From NCBI GenBank assembly GCA_913049565.1, contig CAJWZG010000187.1, positions 1-5,570 of the forward strand: a stretch of DNA of 5,570 bases, written 5' to 3'. Position 1 is the stretch's first letter, and each line of letters opens with the position of its first letter. A model generated the notes under the pieces. The model was not told the DNA's origin and ran no database searches. It was given only the letters and a program-made list of their open reading frames with translations. Positions 1-5,570 of the stretch are shown here, one piece after another. The stretch comes from an uncultured Gammaproteobacteria bacterium. GTDB taxonomy: Bacteria > Pseudomonadota > Gammaproteobacteria > Pseudomonadales > Azotimanducaceae_A. A program made the position numbers and the translations under genes.

Positions 1-1631
1 ACCTCCTCGTCGTCCATGAAGATACCCTGATCGGCTGGGCTGTCTAAGATGATGCTGCGCATACCGTCAGTCCCCCAGGGTAGCCAGGCAACCTGCTCAC
101 CGTCTTGGCCACGCCCTGGATCGCCGGTGATGGCAAATTCAGTCCAGTAAGAGCTCATGCTGTTTGCCAGCGCAAACTGTGGCTCGTCGCCGGGATAAAT
201 GAAATTCGTCCCAAGGCCGTTGCCAAAATCATTAAATGCGAAAGCGATTTCCAAACCGTGGGCGGCGCCCAACGCTTTGCTCAAATCCAGCCCCATAACA
301 CTGGGCTCTTCATCCCAATCAAAACGGTACGTGAAAACGTTCGGGTTTCCAGATGCGGTCATTGCTCTAGCTAAACTATCCACGCCTCGTTCTTTCCAAG
401 AAAGAGCTCCATATTTGACAGCCTGTAGATAACTGTCCTCATCCTTAAGCCTGGGTAAAAAGCCCAGAAAGTTTTCGACAAAACGGGGGTCGCGGAACAT
501 GAACAAAGAGGGTTCGTCGCGATTAGTACCCAAGATTACGGGTACCTGATGATGGTTATCAGCACTGGAAAAAATTTCTTCAGTCGTCAGCTTAGGTAAG
601 ACAAAGCCATCACTGAAGATGGTGGGCACATTAGCCATGCCGAAGCCCGCGTCGCCAAAAAGAGCATAAAATTCGTCCGGTTTTTTCCTATACAGGTACT
701 GGCGAATATCGCTCCTCGACATGTCGCTTGCGTATTCGCTGGCAATAGCCTTGTCGCTAATGGTGCCGTCAGCGACAAGCAGTTTGGAGAGTATCTCGGA
801 AGAACTAAAAGGATGCCCTCCCTCACTCAGCGGGTTTTGTGCTTCTTCTAATGGCGTTGCTGAAAAACCGCCGCTCTGCACGATAGCGCGATGGAAAAGA
901 CCCTCGGCAAGGGGTGACGCCATCATAGCCAAGGTATCGAATGCACCTGCAGATTCTCCGAAGACAGTGACGTTGCCAGGATTTCCGCCAAAGGCAGCAA
1001 TGTTGTTTTGCACCCATTGCAGGCCGCGAATGGCATCCAATGTACCGTAGTTACCTGAGTCGTCTTCTGGATTGCCGTTGGTCAAGCTTGGATGGCTAAA
1101 CCAGCCAAAGATGCCCAGGCGATAGTTGATGGCCACAACGACCACGCCATGCTTCATGGCAAGGTTTTCTCCAGAATAACTGCTGGCTTGGCCGATCGTA
1201 TTGCCGCCGCCATGCAGCCAGAACATGACCGGTGCGTTATCTGCATTCGGTGGCGAGTAAATATCCATGAACAAACAGTCTTCGCTGCCAATAGTCACAG
1301 AGCCAGGTTCCGCAGCAGCACTGAGGGCAGAGGGCAGTTGAGGGCACGCGGAGCCCGAGGCAAGTGTTTCGATAATGCCGCCTTTGCGGGGAGCTTTCGG
1401 TGGCAGGGGAGCACGCCAACGCAGAGTGCCCTTAGGGGCTCTCGCGTAGCGTATGCCTTGCCAAACATAGGCGCCGCTGGCGGCGATGTATCCAAGTAGG
1501 CTGCCAGAAGTAGTTATGCGCACCGTAGCGCTGTCCGGTTTAGGAAGGAAAACCGGTTCCTCTGGTTGGCTGTATTGGTAGCCAGCAACGGCTAGGGCAA
1601 CAACAACGATAAATCCAATTGCTTTTTTCAT
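1..1631 (-). CDS. Type B carboxylesterase (para-nitrobenzyl esterase/cholinesterase-like), exported, C-terminus cut by window edge
   Basis: Alpha/beta-hydrolase that should cleave carboxylic esters; the substrate is unknown. The frame is open from ATG at 1631 to the window start (543 codons), so probably only a short C-terminal piece is missing. Seen: a hydrophobic N-terminus (residues 4-16 after MKK) with AVA-G at 14-17, which could be a cleaved signal peptide or an anchor; the EDCLFMDIYSP signature at 117-127; the oxyanion-hole HGGGN at 140-144; the nucleophile elbow FGESAG with Ser227; the acid Glu373 in GTNRDE; and the base His458 in AAHGLEIAF. The only two cysteines seen, Cys96 and Cys119, match the conserved disulfide loop of this family, which supports export. 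AGGGG lies 5 bases before the ATG and sets the start. It follows the SRPBCC gene by 27 bp and is probably co-transcribed with it. The family call is secure, the location less so. Confidence 0.95.
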   Translation of the reverse strand, partial: MKKAIGFIVVVALAVAGYQYSQPEEPVFLPKPDSATVRITTSGSLLGYIAASGAYVWQGIRYARAPKGTLRWRAPLPPKAPRKGGIIETLASGSACPQLPSALSAAAEPGSVTIGSEDCLFMDIYSPPNADNAPVMFWLHGGGNTIGQASSYSGENLAMKHGVVVVAINYRLGIFGWFSHPSLTNGNPEDDSGNYGTLDAIRGLQWVQNNIAAFGGNPGNVTVFGESAGAFDTLAMMASPLAEGLFHRAIVQSGGFSATPLEEAQNPLSEGGHPFSSSEILSKLLVADGTISDKAIASEYASDMSRSDIRQYLYRKKPDEFYALFGDAGFGMANVPTIFSDGFVLPKLTTEEIFSSADNHHQVPVILGTNRDEPSLFMFRDPRFVENFLGFLPRLKDEDSYLQAVKYGALSWKERGVDSLARAMTASGNPNVFTYRFDWDEEPSVMGLDLSKALGAAHGLEIAFAFNDFGNGLGTNFIYPGDEPQFALANSMSSYWTEFAITGDPGRGQDGEQVAWLPWGTDGMRSIILDSPADQGIFMDDEE

Positions 1632-1658
1632 GATTTCCCCTAAGAGCTTTATAAATCG

Positions 1659-2054
1659 TTAGCCTTTATTTTCCTTGGCTAAAATTTCAGCTAACTGCGC
1701 CAAACTGCCTTTCATGCCCTTAGCGATAAAGGGCTCGACCTCGGCAGGCTGAACAGAGGTCTGCCAAATAAATCGCGTACCCGTGTCGTGGCTTTCAAGT
1801 GTTATACTTGCGACATGAGACTGCAGTGGCGGCGTTGATTCGATAACGGAATATTCAAGATACATGCGTTCGCTATCGCGCTCGTTGATGCGTTCGGCAA
1901 GCCCGCCTGCGCCAACCATTTTGAACCGGCGTACTTCACCGTCAAAGTCTGCCGACTCAACACCAGTTACCCAGTCAACGCGTGCAGGTTCGCCGACGAT
2001 TGCCCAGATCGTGGCGGGTGGATAGCGTAAGATTTCTTCGATTTTGATCGCCAT
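1659..2054 (-). CDS. SRPBCC-fold protein (polyketide cyclase/dehydrase or START-like), 131 aa
   Basis: Small cytoplasmic protein of the SRPBCC (Bet v 1-like) superfamily, whose helix-grip fold encloses a cavity for hydrophobic ligands. Seen: an N-terminal beta strand (IKIEEILRY) followed by PPATIWAIVGEPARVDW at about 12-28, the usual 'P...vW.ivgd...w..W' opening of the Polyketide_cyc2 type; alternating hydrophobic strands through the middle (MYLEYSVIES, VASITLES, TRFIWQTSV); and a C-terminal amphipathic helix from about 107 to 127 (EPFIAKGMKGSLAQLAEIL). The length is normal for a single-domain member, and there is no signal peptide. GGAG lies 7 bases before the ATG. It is the first gene of the leftward unit, ahead of the esterase. 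The ligand or reaction cannot be read from the sequence; a binding or accessory role in the same pathway is inference. Confidence 0.85.
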   Translation of the reverse strand: MAIKIEEILRYPPATIWAIVGEPARVDWVTGVESADFDGEVRRFKMVGAGGLAERINERDSERMYLEYSVIESTPPLQSHVASITLESHDTGTRFIWQTSVQPAEVEPFIAKGMKGSLAQLAEILAKENKG

Positions 2055-2102
2055 AACAAAACTCCGATTTCACATAATCTTTCAAAGACAAAGCATAAGA
2101 CG

Positions 2103-2124
2103 AACGGTGCGCTAACGCACCGTT
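2103..2124. repeat. Perfect 22-bp inverted repeat, candidate operator
   Basis: AACGGTGCG (2103-2111), centre CTAA, then CGCACCGTT (2116-2124): both 9-bp arms match without error. It lies 49 bp before the SRPBCC start and 91 bp before the amidohydrolase start. A symmetric site of this size between divergent genes is typical for dimeric regulators such as the TetR family. As RNA it could also form a stable hairpin, but no gene reads into it from either side and no T-run follows, so a terminator is less likely. The regulator is not encoded in this window. Confidence 0.65.
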
Positions 2125-2148
2125 AACATTTGCTTTGCGAAGCTGGCG

Positions 2149-2176
2149 TTCTATCCCCTTGGCTTCTGTGATAGAA
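2149..2176. repeat. 7-bp inverted repeat with 14-bp spacer
   Basis: TTCTATC (2149-2155) and GATAGAA (2170-2176) are exact reverse complements separated by 14 bp. The pair lies 38 bp before the amidohydrolase ATG and overlaps the region where its promoter might be. Seven-base arms with this spacer can arise by chance in 160 bp, so a role as a second operator or a leader hairpin is only a possibility. Confidence 0.3.
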
Positions 2177-2214
2177 ACTCCGGCGAGGACTTCATTTTTC
2201 GAGCGGGGGAGAAG

Positions 2215-3933
2215 ATGTCGCAGTACGACTTAGTGATACGGTCGGGTTCCGTGATCGACGGCACTGGCCAATCGGCGTTTACCGGTGACATTGCCATTAA
2301 AGATGGTCGGATTGCCGAACTTGGCAAACTTTCGGGTCGCGGTGCGCGAGAAGTGGATGCAGACGGCGCCCTAGTAACGCCGGGCTTTGTGGATATTCAT
2401 ACCCATTACGACGGTCAGGCTACTTGGGCAAACCGTATGTCTCCGTCGAGCCATCACGGAGTCACTACAGTGGTAATGGGCAATTGCGGCGTTGGCTTCG
2501 CGCCGGTGAGACCCACAGATTACGATTTATTGATTGAATTGATGGAAGGTGTCGAGGATATCCCCGGTGTCGCACTAAGCGAAGGCCTCAGCTGGGAATG
2601 GGATTCTTTTCCCGACTATCTTGATTACCTGTCTAAGCGTTATTTCGATATGGACATTGGCGCACAGCTCCCTCATGCCGCTCTACGGGTATATGTAATG
2701 GGGCAGCGCGGAGCCGACCGTGAACCTGCAACCATGGAAGACGTCGCAGAAATGCGCCGACTGACAGAACAGGCCATTCGTGCCGGGGCGCTGGGATTCA
2801 CCAGTTCGCGCACCTTGAATCATCGCAGCGTTAGAGGTGAACCCACGCCGACGCTGCAAGCCGAGTACGATGAGTTAGTGGGTATGGCGAGTGCTCTGCA
2901 GAGCGCTGGTCGCGGTGTGATGGAAATGATTTCGGACTTTGACGATTTGAACGGCGAGTTTGATCTGCTGAAATCCATGGTAAACGCTGCTGGACGACCT
3001 ATGTCTATCTCGCTGGCTCAAGGCATAAGCGACCATGGTTGGCGTAAAGTACTGAACAAAATCGAAGAAGCCAGCGATGCAGGGTTCGCAATGCGCGGTC
3101 AGGTAGCCCCGCGCCCTATCGGTATATTGCTCGGTCTGACGACAACGCTTAGTCCCTTTACTACCCGCCCCTCCTTTACCGAAGTAGCTCACTTGCCTTT
3201 GGCAGAGCGGATAGCTGCTTTGAGCGATCCGGCGCGTAAGGCGCGTATTCTGGCCGAACCCACGGGCAAAGGTTTTATGCGGCTATTCCGGCTCATGGAT
3301 GAAGGGCGTAAAATCTGGTTGATGAGTGATCCACCAAACTACGAGCCGGATCCTAAGGACTCGTTGCACGCTCAGGCAGCGCAATACGGAGCAGACCCTT
3401 GGTCATATACCTACGACGCCCTCCTGCAAAACCAAGGTAAGGCCCTGCTGTACACCCCCTTCGCAAACTACGCTGAAAACAACCTCGATTGCTGTCGGGA
3501 CATGATTTTGCATAAAGATACCGTAATGGGTCTGGGGGACGGTGGTGCACATGTGGGCACCATCTGTGATGCCAGTTTTATTACATCGCTGCTGACCCAT
3601 TGGGGGCGTGATCGTAGCCGCGGAGAAGGCATTGACCTGCCGACGTTGATTAAGTGCCAGTCAAGGGATACCGCCCGGGCTGTGGAGCTTACTGATCGAG
3701 GCACTCTGCAAGTGGGTATGCGCGCTGACGTAAATATCATCGACTTTGATAATCTGAACGTGCGGTTGCCGGAGATGGTCAATGACCTGCCAGCCGGCGG
3801 CGCGCGGCTGCAGCAACGTGCCGACGGATATCAAATGACCATCGTCAACGGCCAGCCGACCTATATCGATGGGGAGGCCACCGATGCCCTGCCTGGTCGT
3901 CTCGTGCGTAAGACCGACCCTACGGCTCAGTAG
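2215..3933 (+). CDS. Amidohydrolase superfamily protein, N-acyl-D-amino-acid deacylase (D-aminoacylase)-like, 572 aa
   Basis: Cytoplasmic metal-dependent hydrolase of the D-aminoacylase/Amidohydrolase_3 group, whose known members cut the amide of N-acyl-D-amino acids. Seen: the N-terminal beta-sandwich strand YDLVIRSGSVIDGTG (4-18); GFVDIHTHYDGQ (57-68) with metal ligands His62 and His64; VVMGNCGVGFAP (86-97) with Cys91, the usual bridging ligand; GALGFTSSRT (191-200); LGDGGAHVG (440-448) with Asp442; and a C-terminal return to the sandwich (LQVGMRADVNIIDFDNL, 498-514). Odd: where D-aminoacylases have their two further ligands (tHmR and SHhK), this protein has VMEMISDF (235-242) and SISLAQ (264-269), with no histidine. 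It therefore belongs to a divergent subgroup, and its substrate may differ. At 572 aa it is longer than classical D-aminoacylases (about 480). It is the first gene of the rightward unit, 12 bp before the CoA-transferase. Confidence 0.9.
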   Translation: MSQYDLVIRSGSVIDGTGQSAFTGDIAIKDGRIAELGKLSGRGAREVDADGALVTPGFVDIHTHYDGQATWANRMSPSSHHGVTTVVMGNCGVGFAPVRPTDYDLLIELMEGVEDIPGVALSEGLSWEWDSFPDYLDYLSKRYFDMDIGAQLPHAALRVYVMGQRGADREPATMEDVAEMRRLTEQAIRAGALGFTSSRTLNHRSVRGEPTPTLQAEYDELVGMASALQSAGRGVMEMISDFDDLNGEFDLLKSMVNAAGRPMSISLAQGISDHGWRKVLNKIEEASDAGFAMRGQVAPRPIGILLGLTTTLSPFTTRPSFTEVAHLPLAERIAALSDPARKARILAEPTGKGFMRLFRLMDEGRKIWLMSDPPNYEPDPKDSLHAQAAQYGADPWSYTYDALLQNQGKALLYTPFANYAENNLDCCRDMILHKDTVMGLGDGGAHVGTICDASFITSLLTHWGRDRSRGEGIDLPTLIKCQSRDTARAVELTDRGTLQVGMRADVNIIDFDNLNVRLPEMVNDLPAGGARLQQRADGYQMTIVNGQPTYIDGEATDALPGRLVRKTDPTAQ

Positions 3934-3945
3934 TCTGATCCCTTC

Positions 3946-5136
3946 ATGAAAGGACCACTGGAACATATCCGCGTGCTTGATCTGACCATCGCTCGTGCGG
4001 GACCAATGGCGGTCCGTCTGTTGGCCGACTGGGGAGCAGACGTCATTAAGATTGAACCGCCTCCCCGTAAAGACGCTGAGGGTAATTCTGTTACTGGTGG
4101 ACGACGTGGGCCGGATGAGCAAAACCTCCATCGTAACAAACGCTCACTTGCCATCGATTTGAAAACGCCGGACGGCAAAGCGCTCTTTCATCGCCTTGCA
4201 GTCGACGCCGATATTGTCGTGGAGAACTTTCGCAGCTCGGTCAAGTATCGGCTGGGCGTGGATTACGAGACGTTGAAGACTGTCAATCCCGGCCTGATTT
4301 ACGCCAGCATCTCAGGATTTGGCCAAGACGGGCCAGATAGTGAGCGTCCTGGTGTCGACCAAATCGTGCAGGGAATGAGTGGTCTTATGTCGATCACAGG
4401 CGAGCAAGACCAAGGGCCCATGCGGGTTGGTATTGCGATATCTGACACGTCGGCCGGAATGTTCCTCGGCCAAGGCATATTGCTCGCGCTTTTGCATCGT
4501 GAGCGCACAGGTGAAGGCCAATGGGTTCATACATCATTGCTGGAAGCGATGATGTCTAAGCTCGACTTCCAAGGAGCCCGGTACACGATGAGCGGAGAAG
4601 AGCCTACCCAGCAGGGCAACGATCACCCGACTCAGGTGCCCATGGGAATGTTCAGTGCCAAAGACGGGTATGTGAACATTGCCGCCTTTGGCGGTCAAAT
4701 GTGGCGGCGTTTTTGTGCGGCTTTAGATGCACAAGACCTGCTAGATCACCCTGATTATCAAAGTGTCGGATCCCGCACACGCCATCGCGCACAAATCAAA
4801 GCCGATATGAATGCCATAACTGAGTTGCACACTGTAGCGGTGTTGGTTGAGCGGTTGAACGAAGCCGGCGTGCCTTGCGGACCAATCAATAGCATTAAGC
4901 AGGCGTTTGAGAATCCACAGGTGGCTCACTTGGGTATGGCAGTGCCAGCGCCACATGAAGAGATGGGTAATCTCAGTTTGGTACGTAGCCCGATCAACCT
5001 ATCATCGTTTCCGCACCCGGCGTCGCTTAGTCGAGCCGCTCCCGACCCGGGGTGCGATGGCAGCGCTGTGCTGAGTGAGCTCGGGCTGTCGGCTGAGGAG
5101 ATACGTGGGCTCAAAGATTCGGGGGTTGTCGACTGA
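3946..5136 (+). CDS. Class III (CaiB/BaiF family) CoA-transferase, 396 aa
   Basis: Cytoplasmic enzyme that moves CoA from a donor thioester to a carboxylic acid, activating the acid for catabolism. Seen: the N-terminal nucleotide-binding half opening IRVLDLT (8-14), then ADWGADVIKIEPP (27-39), NKRSLAIDLK (64-73), VVENFR (91-96) and SGFGQDGP (123-130). The catalytic aspartate is Asp167 in VGIAISDTSAGMF, matching Asp169 of formyl-CoA transferase. Also present are TGEGQWV (188-194), FGGQMW (248-253) and VPCGPINSI (309-317). The length is typical. The ATG is the first codon after an in-frame stop that can supply the conserved N-terminus, yet no Shine-Dalgarno sequence is visible before it, so translation is probably coupled to the amidohydrolase 12 bp upstream. 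Its stop overlaps the symporter start. The acyl substrate is unknown; acids such as carnitine, bile acids, oxalate or 2-methylacyl compounds are used by other members. Confidence 0.94.
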   Translation: MKGPLEHIRVLDLTIARAGPMAVRLLADWGADVIKIEPPPRKDAEGNSVTGGRRGPDEQNLHRNKRSLAIDLKTPDGKALFHRLAVDADIVVENFRSSVKYRLGVDYETLKTVNPGLIYASISGFGQDGPDSERPGVDQIVQGMSGLMSITGEQDQGPMRVGIAISDTSAGMFLGQGILLALLHRERTGEGQWVHTSLLEAMMSKLDFQGARYTMSGEEPTQQGNDHPTQVPMGMFSAKDGYVNIAAFGGQMWRRFCAALDAQDLLDHPDYQSVGSRTRHRAQIKADMNAITELHTVAVLVERLNEAGVPCGPINSIKQAFENPQVAHLGMAVPAPHEEMGNLSLVRSPINLSSFPHPASLSRAAPDPGCDGSAVLSELGLSAEEIRGLKDSGVVD

Positions 5137-5138
5137 TG
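5134..5138 (+). other. TGATG stop/start overlap between CoA-transferase and symporter
   Basis: The stop TGA of the CoA-transferase (5134-5136) shares its last base with the ATG of the symporter (5136-5138). The only purine-rich stretch before this ATG is GGGGG at 5121-5125, 10 bases away, so re-initiation by ribosomes finishing the upstream gene is likely. This ties the two genes into one operon. Confidence 0.85.
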
Positions 5139-5570
5139 GGATGGAATAAAAGCCTTGGTTATGCTGTCGGTGACTTAGGTATCAACCTCTACTTTATTTC
5201 TTCAATGACATTTCTGCTGATTTTTTACACTGATGTGTTGCAAATCAGCGCAGTTGCGGCAGCGGGTGTGTTGCTGGTAGCGCGGGTGGTCGACGCAATT
5301 ACAGACCCGATTATGGGCGCCATCGCTGAACGCACCGATACTCGGTGGGGTCGACTGCGGCCTTACCTCCTGGTGGGCGCCATACCTCTTGGAGTGATAA
5401 CGGTGCTGACCTTTACGGTGCCTGACTTAGGGGAAACCGGGCGGGTACTTTGGGCTTACGCGACGTATATCCTGTTCGGCATCTTATATACCGTAGTCAC
5501 GATTCCATATTCTGCGCTGACCGCCTCTCTGACCGACGACTACGACGAGCGCACCCAGATTCAGGCTTGG
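5136..5570 (+). CDS. GPH/MelB-like MFS cation symporter, N-terminal 145 residues, cut by window edge
   Basis: Inner-membrane transporter of the glycoside-pentoside-hexuronide:cation symporter family (MFS_2), which couples solute uptake to Na+ or H+. Seen: four hydrophobic segments at about 10-32, 40-61, 77-95 and 105-130. The helix II motif RVVDAITDPIMG (50-61) holds Asp53 and Asp57, which line up with the cation-site Asp55 and Asp59 of E. coli MelB, and Arg50 lines up with MelB Arg52. Asp13 in helix I fits MelB Asp19. The cytoplasmic loop TRWGRLRPYLL (69-79) and IPYSALTASLTDDYDERTQ (123-141) are also family signatures. The frame is open to the end of the window, and full members have about 450 residues. 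Although named for sugars, family members next to acyl-CoA enzymes may carry other solutes; here a pathway substrate is inferred. Confidence 0.92.
   Translation, partial: MGWNKSLGYAVGDLGINLYFISSMTFLLIFYTDVLQISAVAAAGVLLVARVVDAITDPIMGAIAERTDTRWGRLRPYLLVGAIPLGVITVLTFTVPDLGETGRVLWAYATYILFGILYTVVTIPYSALTASLTDDYDERTQIQAW

Larger units (their letters stand above)
2055..2214. promoter_or_regulatory. Divergent intergenic control region
   Basis: These 160 bp separate the start codons of the SRPBCC gene (leftward) and the amidohydrolase gene (rightward), so promoters for both units should lie here. It contains two inverted repeats, listed separately. Ribosome binding sites sit at each end: GGAG on the minus strand at 2062-2065, and GGGGGAG on the plus strand at 2205-2211, only 3 bases from the ATG. 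No strong sigma-70 promoter was found. The best rightward match is TTGCTT (2130-2135), a 16-bp spacer, then TATCCC (2152-2157), which is weak. Weak core promoters next to a strong palindrome would fit regulated expression, but this is inference. Confidence 0.7.

Noticed and set aside
105..1499. Several plus-strand open frames (105-374, 199-432, 721-1050, 1092-1499) opposite the esterase
   Set aside because: Their translations show no recognisable domain, while the minus strand across the same bases encodes a continuous esterase with a full catalytic triad.
1632..1658. Promoter or terminator between the SRPBCC gene and the esterase
   Set aside because: The 27-bp gap holds only the esterase ribosome binding site and an AT-rich stretch, with no hairpin and no paired promoter elements.
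2103..2124. The 22-bp palindrome as a Rho-independent terminator
   Set aside because: Both flanking genes are transcribed away from it and no T-run follows either arm (AACATTTGC on one side, CGTCTTATG on the other).
3661..4178. Minus-strand open frames of 156 and 83 codons across the amidohydrolase/CoA-transferase junction
   Set aside because: They are antisense to two well-supported genes, have low-complexity Ser/Arg-rich translations, and lack a family match or good ribosome binding site.
1..5570. Defence system, CRISPR array, mobile element or phage genes
   Set aside because: No direct-repeat array, transposase, integrase, terminal inverted repeats or defence domains were seen; almost the whole window is metabolic coding sequence.

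Overview
The window reads as part of a catabolic gene cluster in a Gram-negative bacterium. Base composition looks moderate, somewhat above 50% G+C by eye. The gene mix is an exported type B esterase, an SRPBCC protein, a D-aminoacylase-like amidohydrolase, a class III CoA-transferase and a GPH-type symporter. That mix, with AGGGG/GGAG ribosome binding sites, would fit a marine or environmental proteobacterium, perhaps a gammaproteobacterium. The taxonomic guess is inference only, as there is no rRNA or other marker gene.

Layout. Two transcription units diverge from a 160-bp control region (2055-2214). Leftward (minus strand) run a 131-aa SRPBCC-fold protein (2054-1659) and, 27 bp further on, a type B carboxylesterase (1631 to beyond position 1). 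The esterase stays open to the window edge, with 543 codons visible. Rightward (plus strand) run a 572-aa amidohydrolase of the N-acyl-D-amino-acid deacylase type (2215-3933), a 396-aa CaiB/BaiF class III CoA-transferase (3946-5136), and the first 145 codons of a GPH/MelB-like symporter (5136 to beyond 5570). The last two overlap in TGATG. Together the genes cover almost the whole window. No RNA gene, insertion sequence, CRISPR array or convincing terminator was seen.

Control region. It holds a perfect 9-bp inverted repeat with a 4-bp centre (2103-2124), a good candidate operator for a regulator serving both arms. A second, looser 7-bp inverted repeat (2149-2176) lies nearer the amidohydrolase. 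No regulator gene is inside the window.

How the genes may work together (inference). The exported or membrane-anchored esterase could cleave an ester outside the cytoplasm. The symporter could import the product, the amidohydrolase could open an amide or related bond, and the CoA-transferase could activate the resulting acid as a CoA thioester. The SRPBCC protein could bind or modify a hydrophobic intermediate. The substrate cannot be read from the sequence. The most notable molecular point is that the amidohydrolase keeps the HxH, Cys and Asp of the D-aminoacylase active site but lacks the two histidines that complete its tight metal site, so its listed 'deacylase' activity should not be taken for granted.
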